Source: an uncultured Alphaproteobacteria bacterium (lineage in GTDB: Bacteria; Pseudomonadota; Alphaproteobacteria; HIMB59). From it: a stretch of DNA of 64,000 nucleotides. The translations under genes were made by a program, and so were the position numbers. How positions within the stretch are numbered: position 1 is the first letter of the stretch; each line of letters begins with the position of its first letter. Below the pieces are notes generated by a model, which did no database searches, was not told the DNA's origin, and worked only from the letters and a program-made list of their open reading frames with translations. This document shows, piece after piece, positions 36,762 through 46,013 of the stretch. The stretch lies in the NCBI GenBank assembly GCA_902557145.1, contig CACDYZ010000003.1:62001-126000 (forward strand), in the 5' to 3' direction.

Positions 36762-37286
36762 TTGATTAAATTTAATTGTAACAACTATTTAATTAAACAA
36801 ACTTTAACTAGTTATTTAGAAAATAAAAATATTTCTCTAGCCTCAGAAAATGAAAGTTTCTTTACCACTATTAATGTTCGTGAAACGGAAAAAAGTATTT
36901 ATTTAATTATCGATAGCTTTGAAATAGAACTATCAATTCCAGTAGATTTAAATTTTCTTTCATCTGAGATTTTAAAATCTATTGCTGATATAAATCTAAA
37001 AATTAGAAGTTATAACTATTTCCCCTATCAACGTCTTGTCAAAAATTCAAAAAAAAGAACACTGCTTAGTGATATACAAAATACCATATTAAATAATATC
37101 TTACTTTCTAAAGAGGGAGTCGATAAAGACCTACTTTATAAGAGAATTTGGAAAAGAGATAAATCAATTCAGATTAATAAATTAGATACTCATTTAACAA
37201 ATCTTAAAAATAAATTAAATGATGATTTAGACTTGAATGTAAGTTTTCACTCTCACGAAAAAAAACTTCGTTTACTTATTGATTAA
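36762..37286 (+). CDS. Winged-helix-like putative DNA-binding protein
   Basis: A 174-residue protein without signal peptide. The C-terminal part (about 105-174) has SDIQNTILNNILLSKEGVDKDLLYKRIW then INKLDTHLTNLKNKLNDD and KKLRLL, which follows the layout of an OmpR/PhoB-type winged helix (recognition helix then a wing). The N-terminal 100 residues show no receiver motif. Start is TTG at 36762. It ends inside the convergent ftsK by 15 bp. Whether it binds DNA is inference from the fold pattern. Confidence 0.5.
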   Translation: MIKFNCNNYLIKQTLTSYLENKNISLASENESFFTTINVRETEKSIYLIIDSFEIELSIPVDLNFLSSEILKSIADINLKIRSYNYFPYQRLVKNSKKRTLLSDIQNTILNNILLSKEGVDKDLLYKRIWKRDKSIQINKLDTHLTNLKNKLNDDLDLNVSFHSHEKKLRLLID

Positions 37287-39347
37287 AATATCTCTTTTTC
37301 CAGAATGATTTGGAGGCGAAACCACTCCTCTTTGCTCAAGTGCTTCCATAATTCTAGCTGCTTTATTATAGCCGACTTGAAAATTCCTTTGAAGGAAACT
37401 TGTAGAAGCTTTATTAGTAGATTTTATTAGGTCTATTGCCTTAGATACGAGAATTTCGTCCTCATCACTCAAACTATCAAAGTTTTCATCATTATTTTTA
37501 ATTATTTCGTCTAATTCATCAAGGTACTCAACTGCCTGACTTCTCTTTATTTCTTTTATTAGTTTGTTTACTTCGTTGTCAGATATAAATGCTGACTGAT
37601 AGCGAATAATGTTACCTCCATTCTTTGACATAAGCATGTCACCATTTCCAAGTAATTGTTCCGCACCAATCTCCCCTAAGACTGTTCTACTGTCATATTT
37701 ACTTGCAACTTGAAAACTTATTCTTGAGGGAAAATTTGCTTTAATACTTCCTGTTATGATATCCACACTTGGTCTTTGTGTTGCCATAACTAAATGTATG
37801 CCACATGCTCTTGCCATTTGAGCAAGTCTTTGAACATAATGTTCGACCTCTTTACCTGCAGTCATCATTAAGTCCGCCATTTCATCAATAAAGACTATAA
37901 TATAGGGAAGCTTTTCAATCGACTTTTGATTGTAACCCTCTAAACTTCTTGTATTCTCTTCATTCATGAGCGAATACCTTCTCTCCATCTCTTTACAAAC
38001 CCATTTAAGAGCGATGATTGCTTTTTTTGGTTCAGTAACAACTGGTGTAAGTAAATGTGCAATATCGTTGTAAACACTTAGTTCTAACATTTTAGGGTCA
38101 ATTAGTATTAAACGTAATTCTTTGGGAGAAAATTTATATAAAACACTTGCCAGTAATGTATTTATAAAAACAGATTTACCTGAACCTGTTGTACCTGCAA
38201 CTAACAGATGAGGTGTTTTACTCAAATCAATTACCTCTATATTTCCAGATATATCTTTTCCAATGCAAATAGGTATTTTTAAAGAAGTATTTTTAAAATT
38301 ATCATTACTTAATAATTCTTTAATCGTTACTGTTTCACGTTGATCGTTTGGGACTTCAACACCTAAATATTGTGTCCCATAAATTTGAGCTATACGAACT
38401 GCTCCAACGCCCATACTCCTAGATATGTCATCAGCTAGATTTATAATTGTATTAATTTTAATTCCTGCTGCTGGTAAAATTTCAAATAAAGTTACTACTG
38501 GGCCAAGTTTTACATTAATAACTTTTATATCTATATTAAAATCTTCGAAAACTCTTTCCAGTAATTCTGAATTAGCTTTAATACTTTCTTTATCAGATCT
38601 GTTTCTATCAGTCGGTTTGTCAGTATCCAAAATGTCTAAAGATGGTGAGTTATAATTACTTTTTAGATCTAAGTCTTCGATATCATTTTTATTTTCTTCT
38701 TTAGGTTCTGATTCCACAGAAGATAAAGAAACTCTATTAATTAAAGGTTCTTTTTTTACACTCTTATAATTTTTTAATTTATTTTCATTATATTTAAATA
38801 TTTTTGTAATATTTATTTTTGGAATACTAAATAAATTGAAGATATTTTGTGAAAAAAGGTAAATGACAATTCCAAAAATTGATAATGCATAACTAACATA
38901 ATCAAGTTCATGAAGTGTATACAAGTGCAAAGCAAAAATTCCCCATTCTTGTATTGAATCAATAAATTTAAGCTCAACTCCAATGACTATTAAAGCTTGG
39001 GGAATTATAATCAGGCTAATAAAAAATAATAATAATCTTATAAAAAAATATCTAGGAGGTCTTTTAACCAATATTAACAAAGAATATATAAAGAAAAAAA
39101 GAATTACTAAATATCCAAGAACGCCGAAAGTATAAAAAATAAAGCTTGCAAAATACGACCCAATATCACCTAATAAATTATTAGACATGCTGCTCGTGCT
39201 TGTCAAAAAGGAGTTATCATTTATATCAAATGATATCAAAGCTAAACCTGTCAGAATTGAAATTAAGAAAAAAAACATTGCATATAAATACCTTAATGAC
39301 TGTAAGATTTTCTCTTTAATGATGTCTGGAATATAGTTATTCTTCAT
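37272..39347 (-). CDS. ftsK: DNA translocase FtsK
   Basis: Membrane-anchored AAA+ motor that aligns chromosome dimers at the septum for XerCD. The 691-residue product has about four N-terminal transmembrane segments (within 1-180), a short linker, an alpha domain, the motor with Walker A GTTGSGKSVFIN (about 383-392) and Walker B YIIVFIDEMADLM, and a C-terminal gamma winged helix (about 627-691, NFQVGYNKAARIMEALEQRGVVS) that reads KOPS. It is much shorter than E. coli FtsK because the linker is minimal. It is divergent from the UbiH-family gene. Confidence 0.96.
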   Translation of the reverse strand: MKNNYIPDIIKEKILQSLRYLYAMFFFLISILTGLALISFDINDNSFLTSTSSMSNNLLGDIGSYFASFIFYTFGVLGYLVILFFFIYSLLILVKRPPRYFFIRLLLFFISLIIIPQALIVIGVELKFIDSIQEWGIFALHLYTLHELDYVSYALSIFGIVIYLFSQNIFNLFSIPKINITKIFKYNENKLKNYKSVKKEPLINRVSLSSVESEPKEENKNDIEDLDLKSNYNSPSLDILDTDKPTDRNRSDKESIKANSELLERVFEDFNIDIKVINVKLGPVVTLFEILPAAGIKINTIINLADDISRSMGVGAVRIAQIYGTQYLGVEVPNDQRETVTIKELLSNDNFKNTSLKIPICIGKDISGNIEVIDLSKTPHLLVAGTTGSGKSVFINTLLASVLYKFSPKELRLILIDPKMLELSVYNDIAHLLTPVVTEPKKAIIALKWVCKEMERRYSLMNEENTRSLEGYNQKSIEKLPYIIVFIDEMADLMMTAGKEVEHYVQRLAQMARACGIHLVMATQRPSVDIITGSIKANFPSRISFQVASKYDSRTVLGEIGAEQLLGNGDMLMSKNGGNIIRYQSAFISDNEVNKLIKEIKRSQAVEYLDELDEIIKNNDENFDSLSDEDEILVSKAIDLIKSTNKASTSFLQRNFQVGYNKAARIMEALEQRGVVSPPNHSGKRDILINK

Positions 39348-39369
39348 TATCTTAAATATATGCGTCTAA

Positions 39370-40488
39370 ATGAAAAATAAAATACATAAATATGATTTTT
39401 TAATTGTTGGAGCGGGCCTAATTGGATCTATAGCTGCGTTAGCTTTATGTAAAAATAAATTTAAAGTTTTAGTAATAGATAAGAAAAAAAAAATCCCAGT
39501 TGATGAAAGAACTCTGGCAGTGAATGCAAATTCTAAGGATTTTTTAAGTAACCTAGGTATATGGGCTAGTTTAAAATCAAAACCTCAACCCATAAATAAG
39601 ATTATCATCAAAGATTATATTAATGAATCTCCATTGATCTTCGAAAATTCATCTGAAGCTATGGGCAATGTAATACTCAATTCTGAAATGCTTAAAATAG
39701 TGAGAGAAAAACTTGAAAACTTAAAAATTTTGAAGACAAATATAGATTTAAATCCAAATATTCTGTTGCCAAATGAAAATATAATTATTAATAAAGAAAA
39801 TTATATATTTAAAAAGATAATAATAAGTGTTGGAAAAAATAATAATCTTAATCTAAACCATAAGAGTATCAAATTCGATCAAGGGCATAATTCTTTTGTA
39901 GGTTTTTTCGAGCATGACAAAGATCATCAGAACTATGCTTATGAAATTTTTAATCCTTACGGACCTTTGGCCGTTCTGCCATCTCCATCAAATAATAAAA
40001 AAAAATCTACATTTATTTACTCTACAAAAAATGAAATCTCCTCAAGACAAATACAATCATTAATTAAAAAAAAATTCAAACAATCTCATGGTCAATTATA
40101 TTTTGAAAAATCAATGTACAAATTTCCCATAACACCTCATTTAAGAAAAAATAATAAAGATTTTATTTATTTAGGAGATAGTCTTAAATCAATTCATCCA
40201 GTTGCCGGTCAGGGTTGGAATCTAGGGATTAAAGACATACAAAAGTTAATTATGATGTCTAGAACTTATCCATTAAGTTATAAAGATTTCAATTCAATTT
40301 ACTATTCAAACAGAATTTTTGAGAGTACTCTTTATTTTAGCTTTACATCCATATTAAATTATTTATATGAAAATAAGAATCCTATTAACACTAAAATTAT
40401 TAAAGTTGGTTATTCTAGTTTAAGTAATTTTCAGCTTTTGAGAGATTTGTTTATAAAACAAGCCATGGGAAGAACTAATTTAATTTAG
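39370..40488 (+). CDS. FAD-dependent ubiquinone-biosynthesis hydroxylase (UbiH/UbiL family)
   Basis: Class A flavin monooxygenase of 372 residues that would hydroxylate the ubiquinone ring. Motifs: FAD fold FLIVGAGLIGSIAALAL, DERTLAVN, the substrate-pocket region YEIFNPYGPLAVLPSP, and IYLGDSLKSIHPVAGQGWNLGI, where GD and the HPxxGQG loop bind FAD. UbiH, UbiF, UbiL and UbiM cannot be separated by eye. Divergent from ftsK (22 bp gap); its 3' end overlaps the LON-domain gene by 9 bp. Confidence 0.9.
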   Translation: MKNKIHKYDFLIVGAGLIGSIAALALCKNKFKVLVIDKKKKIPVDERTLAVNANSKDFLSNLGIWASLKSKPQPINKIIIKDYINESPLIFENSSEAMGNVILNSEMLKIVREKLENLKILKTNIDLNPNILLPNENIIINKENYIFKKIIISVGKNNNLNLNHKSIKFDQGHNSFVGFFEHDKDHQNYAYEIFNPYGPLAVLPSPSNNKKKSTFIYSTKNEISSRQIQSLIKKKFKQSHGQLYFEKSMYKFPITPHLRKNNKDFIYLGDSLKSIHPVAGQGWNLGIKDIQKLIMMSRTYPLSYKDFNSIYYSNRIFESTLYFSFTSILNYLYENKNPINTKIIKVGYSSLSNFQLLRDLFIKQAMGRTNLI

Positions 40489-41139
40489 CTGGCTTGGTCC
40501 TTTACTACTGACTACTTGAAAAGTGTTCAGGTCAAGAATAGAATTAATTGTATTAATTCTTGATAAAATATTAGGGGACTCAAGTATTGCTTGTTTGTCT
40601 ATCTTATTAAACGGGGCTAACATAGCTAATGTAGATAAAAGTTGTAAATTTGAAGTTTCCGCAAGTACTTCTTTGTCTATGTCTAGTTTTTTCATTTTAA
40701 AAAAATTTGTATACTTTTGAATTAACCCATTTCTATCCATACTTGGTTCCATATTATCAAGATCGTCGTAATAGTCCTGACAATCAATTGACGCTTGATA
40801 ATATCCTTTTGGCGTAAGATTTCTTTCATGAAGGACAAATCTGCAAACACCCTCCAAATTTAACACTAGCCTATAATCAGGTGTTTCAATGTAAGAGGTA
40901 ATTTTACCAATACAACCCATTTGAAATAATTCATTATTGTTATTTTTCGGTTGTATTATTCCGATCATCCTATTGTTTTTAAGACTATCCAAAGTCATTT
41001 TGATATACCTTTCCTCAAAAATATTTAGAGGGAGCTTTCCAAAGGGAAGTAACAAAACGTTATCTAGTGGGAAAATTGGGATAGAGCTCGGTAAGCCTTC
41101 TATATCTACTTGAAATAATTTTTTTATATTATCTTCCAT
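40480..41139 (-). CDS. LON substrate-binding-domain protein
   Basis: A 219-residue stand-alone N-terminal Lon domain: IPIFPLDNVLLLPFGKLPLNIFEERY near the N-terminus, GIIQPK, GCIGKITSY, and LNLEGVCRFVLHE. No AAA+ or protease part follows, as in the DUF-type peptidase S16 (Lon N) proteins that alphaproteobacteria encode next to thioredoxin-TPR genes. Function is undefined. Its start overlaps the upstream thioredoxin-TPR stop by 1 bp, so the two are probably co-translated. Confidence 0.9.
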   Translation of the reverse strand: MEDNIKKLFQVDIEGLPSSIPIFPLDNVLLLPFGKLPLNIFEERYIKMTLDSLKNNRMIGIIQPKNNNNELFQMGCIGKITSYIETPDYRLVLNLEGVCRFVLHERNLTPKGYYQASIDCQDYYDDLDNMEPSMDRNGLIQKYTNFFKMKKLDIDKEVLAETSNLQLLSTLAMLAPFNKIDKQAILESPNILSRINTINSILDLNTFQVVSSKGPSQLN

Positions 41140-42008
41140 TATTTAAACATCATACTTGATAGTTTCTTTCGAGCATCAATAACGTTTGGATCATTAAATC
41201 CTAACAAATCAAAATATTCTAAAAGTTTTTTTTTTACCATATCATCATTCCAACCGGAATCTTGTTCAAATATTTTTAAAAGCTCATTAAAGCCTTTTTC
41301 AGTTTCTGCTGCAGATAGGTAACTCTCGGCTAATTGAAAACGTAAATTTTTGTCTTGAGGATCATTCTTAACCTGTGCCTCTAACTTTTCATATGTAAGA
41401 TTAACTTTTTCACTGCTTGTATTTTCGAGAAGTTTTTTAATTTTTAAAATTTCATCATTATTTGAAATATTTTCATCAAAAGACTCAAACATTTCTTTTG
41501 CTGCATCATATTTCTTAAGCTGAATCATGCACCTCAATAAACCAGCAATAATTTTTGGGTTTCCTGGATCCATACCAACGAGTTTTTCAAATAGGATCAT
41601 TGATTCTTCGAATTTTTTATCTTTGAACATAAGATCTGCTTCATCAATAAGTTTTGGAATTTCATTTCCTGGGGTAGCATCAATCATTTTATCAATCATT
41701 ATTTCAATTTTGCTCTCTGGTTGAGCACCTTGAAATGCATCAATTGGTTTACCATCAACAAACCCATAAACAGTCGGTATAGATTGTATATTTAGTTGAG
41801 AAGCAATACCTTGGTTTTCATCTACATTAATTTTAGCAAGAATAATTTTACCATTTTTTTTAGTTACAACTTTTTCCAAAGCAGGAGTTAATTGTTTGCA
41901 AGGGCCACACCAAGGGGCCCAAAAGTCAACTATTACAGGGGTTGATTTAGATTTTTCGATAACTTCATCTACAAACTGATCCTGATTAATATCAATTATA
42001 AAACTCAT
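41139..42008 (-). CDS. Thioredoxin-TPR protein (CnoX/YbbN-like)
   Basis: A 289-residue protein with a thioredoxin domain (about 1-110) containing FWAPWCGPCKQL and IPTVYGFVDGKP, then tetratricopeptide-like helices (about 120-289: DPGNPKIIAGLLRCMIQLKKYD). E. coli CnoX is a redox-regulated holdase partner of GroEL/DnaK but its CxxC is altered; here WCGPC is intact, so this version should have real disulfide chemistry. It is the first gene of a two-gene unit with the LON-domain protein. Confidence 0.92.
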   Translation of the reverse strand: MSFIIDINQDQFVDEVIEKSKSTPVIVDFWAPWCGPCKQLTPALEKVVTKKNGKIILAKINVDENQGIASQLNIQSIPTVYGFVDGKPIDAFQGAQPESKIEIMIDKMIDATPGNEIPKLIDEADLMFKDKKFEESMILFEKLVGMDPGNPKIIAGLLRCMIQLKKYDAAKEMFESFDENISNNDEILKIKKLLENTSSEKVNLTYEKLEAQVKNDPQDKNLRFQLAESYLSAAETEKGFNELLKIFEQDSGWNDDMVKKKLLEYFDLLGFNDPNVIDARKKLSSMMFK

Positions 42009-42065
42009 ATAATAGAAATAGTATCAAATGTGTTATTTACAAGAATTCTTATAATACCTTTTACC

Positions 42066-42094
42066 TTGATAGCTACAAAAAGGAAGTTTATAAG
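42066..42094 (+). promoter_or_regulatory. Promoter of tRNA-Gly
   Basis: TTGATA at 42066-42071, an exact 17 nt spacer, and TATAAG at 42089-42094, with a start site expected near 42101, about 19 nt before the mature tRNA 5' end. The only other gene nearby on this strand is the tRNA, so the assignment is natural. The -10 has one mismatch to TATAAT. Confidence 0.7.
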
Positions 42095-42119
42095 GATATA
42101 CTTCTAAAAATGATAATTA

Positions 42120-42194
42120 GCGGGCGTAGCTCAGGGGTAGAGCGCAACCTTGCCAAGGTTGAAGTCGAGGGTTCGAATCCCTTCGCCCGCTCCA
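42120..42194 (+). tRNA. tRNA-Gly (anticodon GCC)
   Basis: Cloverleaf: acceptor GCGGGCG/CGCCCGC, D-arm GCTC...GAGC, anticodon arm CAACC-TTGCCAA-GGTTG with anticodon GCC at 42152-42154, T-arm GAGGG-TTCGAAT-CCCTT, discriminator T and an encoded CCA end at 42192-42194. Reads GGC and GGU codons. It stands alone between the thioredoxin gene and a convergent FkbM gene. Confidence 0.98.
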
Positions 42195-42251
42195 AAAAAA
42201 CTAAATAAAACCCCTGTTAGATTTAATTTATAATCCTTAATGTTTCATAAT

Positions 42252-42998
42252 TTAATTTATCTTTATATTTGAAAAATATGTATCTCCATCAATGAACCCA
42301 ATCTTTTTATAGTTTAATTTATCTAATAATTGGTAAACAATATCTTTGTTTTTGTCCCAAATTTCTACTTGAAGATAGCAATGATTATTTTTTAAAAGCT
42401 CAATGAGTCCTTTAAGAACAAAAAACTCAAATCCCTCAACATCTATTTTAACTGTTATGACTTTATTTCTAAAACTTAAGACTTCATCACCTTTATGTAT
42501 TAAAACATCTTCACCATCCTTGTTATTTTCAGATATTGCAAAACCTGATGTCTGAATTAATTCACCTTTATTTCTTGAACTACCCTTTAAAGTTTCTTTT
42601 CTCTCTCCTAATCCATAATTAAATGTATTTATTTTATCTTGTAAATTATTTTTAAGAATATTTTTTGTTAAAATATTAAAATTTCTATTATTTGGCTCAT
42701 ACGAATATATATAATCAAAGTTTTTTGACAACAAGATAGAATAAAAGCCAATATTCGCTCCTACATCAATTAATATATTAGATTTAATTTTTAAACTATT
42801 TTTAATCAAATATTTCATTCTATGTTGTTCATAATTTTTCAGAAAATATGTTTTTCTTTCTATACTTTCACGAATATCAATTTCAAAAATAAAATTATTA
42901 ATATTAATATCTATTTTATACCTACCAATTAACATTAAATAACGTCTAACTAAACTTGGATATAGCCTTCTTACAATTGGTATCTCTAAGATGTTCAT
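42252..42998 (-). CDS. FkbM-family methyltransferase
   Basis: A 248-residue SAM-dependent methyltransferase: NILIDVGANIGFYSILLS (motif I), IYSYEPNNRNFNIL, and VITVKIDVEGFEFFVLKGL, which is the FkbM hallmark. FkbM enzymes O-methylate sugars or natural products; the acceptor here is unknown, with surface polysaccharide a reasonable guess. It is the last gene of the minus-strand run from tsaD; 79 bp separate it from the LysE gene, so it may have its own promoter. Confidence 0.9.
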   Translation of the reverse strand: MNILEIPIVRRLYPSLVRRYLMLIGRYKIDININNFIFEIDIRESIERKTYFLKNYEQHRMKYLIKNSLKIKSNILIDVGANIGFYSILLSKNFDYIYSYEPNNRNFNILTKNILKNNLQDKINTFNYGLGERKETLKGSSRNKGELIQTSGFAISENNKDGEDVLIHKGDEVLSFRNKVITVKIDVEGFEFFVLKGLIELLKNNHCYLQVEIWDKNKDIVYQLLDKLNYKKIGFIDGDTYFSNIKIN

Positions 42999-43077
42999 TT
43001 ATGCGAATATTTTTGTTCTACAAAGTTCATATAAATATATTTAATGGAATACATATTTTTTCTAGCTTATCATAATC

Positions 43078-43692
43078 TCACAATAAAATTTGTATCAATA
43101 AAACAAATGCAATTAATATAAAAACACCCCCAACAAATCTCTGTAATAAGATTGCCTTACTTTTGATAAGCCTAAAAGCTGTGCTAGATGTAACTAAAAA
43201 TGTTAATAGAATATACCACAAAGCATCTACAATGCTGGCAGTAAAAATTAAGTAAATATTAAAAATCACATCATTGTCAACTGACATAAATTGAGAATAA
43301 ATAGCAACAAACCAAATAAATATTTTCGGGTTTAGTAAAGAAATGCTAAGACCCTGAAAAAAAGACGCCATCCCACCATTTAAATCTTTTTCAGGAAAAT
43401 CTAAGGTATCCTTACTTAATATTGATTTGATTCCTAAATAAATTAGAAAAAAAATAGATAATATTCTTATAGTATTGAAAAAAAATAAGTCTGTTTTGAT
43501 AACTAAGGCAATTCCAAGAACTGCGAAAAGTGCATAAATTCCTATCCCAATTCCATGTCCTAAGGAAGTTAAAATTCCATGATATCTATTTTTAAAAATA
43601 GCATTATTAATTACTACAACCATGCTAGGTCCTGGGGACATGGCACCGAGAATGCAAACTATAAATATCTTTAAAAAAATTATAATAGACAT
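43078..43692 (-). CDS. LysE/RhtB-family amino-acid exporter
   Basis: A 204-residue inner-membrane protein with about six transmembrane helices. The N-terminal GAMSPGPSMVVVINNAI signature, LGHGIGIGIYALFA, IFLIYLGIKSI and NPKIFIWFVAIYSQF are classical for the family that exports amino acids such as threonine, homoserine lactone or lysine. Substrate cannot be told. It begins 5 bp after the HAD gene's stop, in the same operon direction. Confidence 0.92.
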   Translation of the reverse strand: MSIIIFLKIFIVCILGAMSPGPSMVVVINNAIFKNRYHGILTSLGHGIGIGIYALFAVLGIALVIKTDLFFFNTIRILSIFFLIYLGIKSILSKDTLDFPEKDLNGGMASFFQGLSISLLNPKIFIWFVAIYSQFMSVDNDVIFNIYLIFTASIVDALWYILLTFLVTSSTAFRLIKSKAILLQRFVGGVFILIAFVLLIQILL

Positions 43693-43697
43693 AATGT

Positions 43698-44252
43698 CTA
43701 ATTAAAATTTTCTTTAATTTCTATTTTATTTAAATTCGATAAATTAATTTTTTTTTTCAGATTTGTAGAAGCATTTGTATAAATAATTTTTTTGCAATAT
43801 TTCCAAATAGGTAAATCTTTGTTACTATTGCCAAAATAATCAAATTCAATAATATTTAACTTCTCATTAATAAATTTAACTTTATTACTTCCAACCATAT
43901 TAAAATTGTTTTTAGTGCCAAATGACTCAAAAAATATTTTGAAATACTTGTCTATTTGATCAACCAATATTTGATGACTACCAGATATCAGATACACTAC
44001 CCTATGTCTATTTTTCACCTCCCTTATATAGTCGAAAGCGCTTTTGTTAAATGTTAGTTTATTTATTGGGACAATAAATTTATTTGATATTTTCTCTTTT
44101 AAATAAGGTTTCCCTTTAATGATAAATATTAATAAATATATAATTAATTTTATGGGATGCCTTTTCAGACAATATATAAAAGCAAGTTTTGATAAATCTT
44201 CTTTAATTAATGTTCCATCCAAATCTACAAATAATATTCTATTTTCATTCAT
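43698..44252 (-). CDS. HAD-superfamily phosphatase-like protein
   Basis: A 184-residue HAD protein with motif I ILFVDLDGTLIKED, a motif II Ser in VVYLISGSHQILVDQI, and a Lys-containing motif III region, but a truncated end, so it resembles the N-terminal HAD half of UbiA-type prenyltransferase fusions. A hydrophobic stretch (KLIIYLLIFIIKG, about 34-46) lies in the cap. No transferase part is attached. It overlaps the 102-residue orphan by 8 bp. Confidence 0.8.
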   Translation of the reverse strand: MNENRILFVDLDGTLIKEDLSKLAFIYCLKRHPIKLIIYLLIFIIKGKPYLKEKISNKFIVPINKLTFNKSAFDYIREVKNRHRVVYLISGSHQILVDQIDKYFKIFFESFGTKNNFNMVGSNKVKFINEKLNIIEFDYFGNSNKDLPIWKYCKKIIYTNASTNLKKKINLSNLNKIEIKENFN

Positions 44253-44553
44253 TTTTTTTAAAAAAAGATACTTTAATTATTATTAATTCTTTATCTACTT
44301 TTTCTTTAATAGACCCAATACAATGTGCTTTAATTTTAATTCCTTTTTGAAATATTTTTTCATATATAAGGTTCTTTATATTTTGTATTTCTTTTTCCTT
44401 GAATTTTTTCCTTCCTCTTTTTTCTTCAGGAAATTTCTTAAAAAAGGACTCAACAATATCAATATTATATTTCTTTATAAAAACTACATTTTGATACCTT
44501 TTTAAAGGTATATAATTATTTTTTGGCGGCTTATTTTTATATATATCAATCAA
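44245..44553 (-). CDS. Conserved-position small basic protein of unknown function
   Basis: A 102-residue, very Lys/Ile-rich protein with no signal peptide, membrane segment or motif I recognise. It starts with TTG at 44553, sharing the TTGA junction with the purH stop (4 bp overlap), and ends 8 bp inside the HAD gene. The tight coupling on both sides supports a real translated gene rather than a chance frame. Nucleic-acid binding is possible from its basic charge but is not shown. Confidence 0.55.
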   Translation of the reverse strand: MIDIYKNKPPKNNYIPLKRYQNVVFIKKYNIDIVESFFKKFPEEKRGRKKFKEKEIQNIKNLIYEKIFQKGIKIKAHCIGSIKEKVDKELIIIKVSFFKKNE

Positions 44554-46013
44554 TGTTTGAAGTGACGTTCACTTAACTTAAAAAAATTTAACTTATGTTT
44601 TTTGATACCTTTTTGGATTTCTGGATCGTTCTTTGACCCCATTGGAGCATATGTCTCAATTTTAATTTTTTGTTTTTTTATAATTGCTAATGAGTCTACA
44701 AAAGGAAAAAATGCATCTGAAAATAAGTATGCTTTTTTTATTTTTCTAAACTTATGTTTTAAGTTAAATTTGTATAAACAGTTTTGCAGAGCATCGACTC
44801 GTGACGTCTGCCCTCCAGATTGAGAAATTAAGCTATTTTCATCAAATAGAGCTATTGCATTTGATTTAATATATTTTAGGACATTTACAAAAAAATTTAT
44901 TTTTTCTACACTCAATTTATTTACGCCATTAATGTTTTCAATTGATGTCTTTTTATTATTAGTATCTTGAATTAACGTCCCTCCAAAAAATGATCTCTCC
45001 TCCAATTTCTGATTAATTTTTTTTACTTTTACTACTCTTAAATTTTTTTTTGCCTTAAGAATATCTAATGCCTCTTTTTCATAGCTAGGTGCAGAAATTA
45101 CTTCATAAAAGTTTTTTAATAAAATTCTGGCCGTCTTTTTATTAATCGTTTTGTTAAATGAAACTATTCCACCAAAAGCACTTAATGGATCTCCAGCTAA
45201 AGCCTTATTATAACACTCTGCTTGTGTTTTTCCTATTGCTGCACCACAAGGTGTATTATGTTTAATAATTGCACAAATATTATTTTTTGTATTTACTCCA
45301 CAAGAAATTTTTACAGCAGCGTCTAAGTCTAATAAATTATTATAACTCAGTTTTTTATTACCACTTAACTGAGCAAATTTATTATTGTTCACAAGTGCTC
45401 TTGCATTTTGATGAGGGTTTTCCCCATATCTTAATTCATATTCATCTTTTGTATTTCCATCAAACCAATTGAATATTGCGTTGTCATAATTAGCTACTTG
45501 ATGTATTGCTTTTTTGGCAAAAATTTTTCTTTGAGTTTGTTTTAATGGATATGCTTTAATAAAATTTTTGTAATCACTCGGGTTGGTGATTGGTATAGTG
45601 TAATTATAGTTTTTAACAGCTGCTCTTATTAAACTATGTCCACCTATATCTATCATTTCTATAATTTTTGATTTATCTTTGGTTTTCTTAACAGTTTCCT
45701 CAAAGGGATAAAGATTTATAACCAGTATGTCAAAAATAACTATTCCCTGGCTTTTTTGATCTTTTAGGTGGTTTTTACTATCTGTTCCTAATAGTCCACC
45801 AAATATTTTAGGATGTAGTGTTTTTACTCTGCCATCTAAAATTTCTTTTTGTTTTGTGTATTTTGAAATTTCTATATGAGGAATATTTATACCTTTTAAG
45901 TACTCAGAAGTTCCTCCCGTGGAGTAAATAGTATATTTTTTCTTGATAAGAAAATTTGCAATTAAATCTAAATTCGTTTTATCAAAAACTGATATAATTG
46001 CATTTTTTCCCAT
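44550..46013 (-). CDS. purH: Bifunctional AICAR transformylase / IMP cyclohydrolase PurH
   Basis: Last two steps of IMP synthesis: formylation of AICAR and cyclisation of FAICAR. The 487-residue product has the cyclohydrolase half (ISVFDKTNLDLIANFL, STGGTSEYL, DGRVKTLHPKIFGGLL, VNLYPFEETV) and the transformylase half (ELRYGENPHQNARAL, IIKHNTPCGAA with the His of catalysis, DPLSAFGGIVSFN). It is somewhat short of the usual 510-530 residues. It overlaps rpe by 3 bp (TGATG junction). Confidence 0.97.
   Translation of the reverse strand: MGKNAIISVFDKTNLDLIANFLIKKKYTIYSTGGTSEYLKGINIPHIEISKYTKQKEILDGRVKTLHPKIFGGLLGTDSKNHLKDQKSQGIVIFDILVINLYPFEETVKKTKDKSKIIEMIDIGGHSLIRAAVKNYNYTIPITNPSDYKNFIKAYPLKQTQRKIFAKKAIHQVANYDNAIFNWFDGNTKDEYELRYGENPHQNARALVNNNKFAQLSGNKKLSYNNLLDLDAAVKISCGVNTKNNICAIIKHNTPCGAAIGKTQAECYNKALAGDPLSAFGGIVSFNKTINKKTARILLKNFYEVISAPSYEKEALDILKAKKNLRVVKVKKINQKLEERSFFGGTLIQDTNNKKTSIENINGVNKLSVEKINFFVNVLKYIKSNAIALFDENSLISQSGGQTSRVDALQNCLYKFNLKHKFRKIKKAYLFSDAFFPFVDSLAIIKKQKIKIETYAPMGSKNDPEIQKGIKKHKLNFFKLSERHFKH

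Noticed and set aside
38331-38346. Half-match to parS (TGTTTCACGT...) inside ftsK
   Set aside because: Only the left half matches; the right half (TGATCG) breaks the palindrome needed for ParB.
42195-42251. Terminator after tRNA-Gly
   Set aside because: An A-rich stretch follows the tRNA, but no GC hairpin with a plus-strand T-run is visible.
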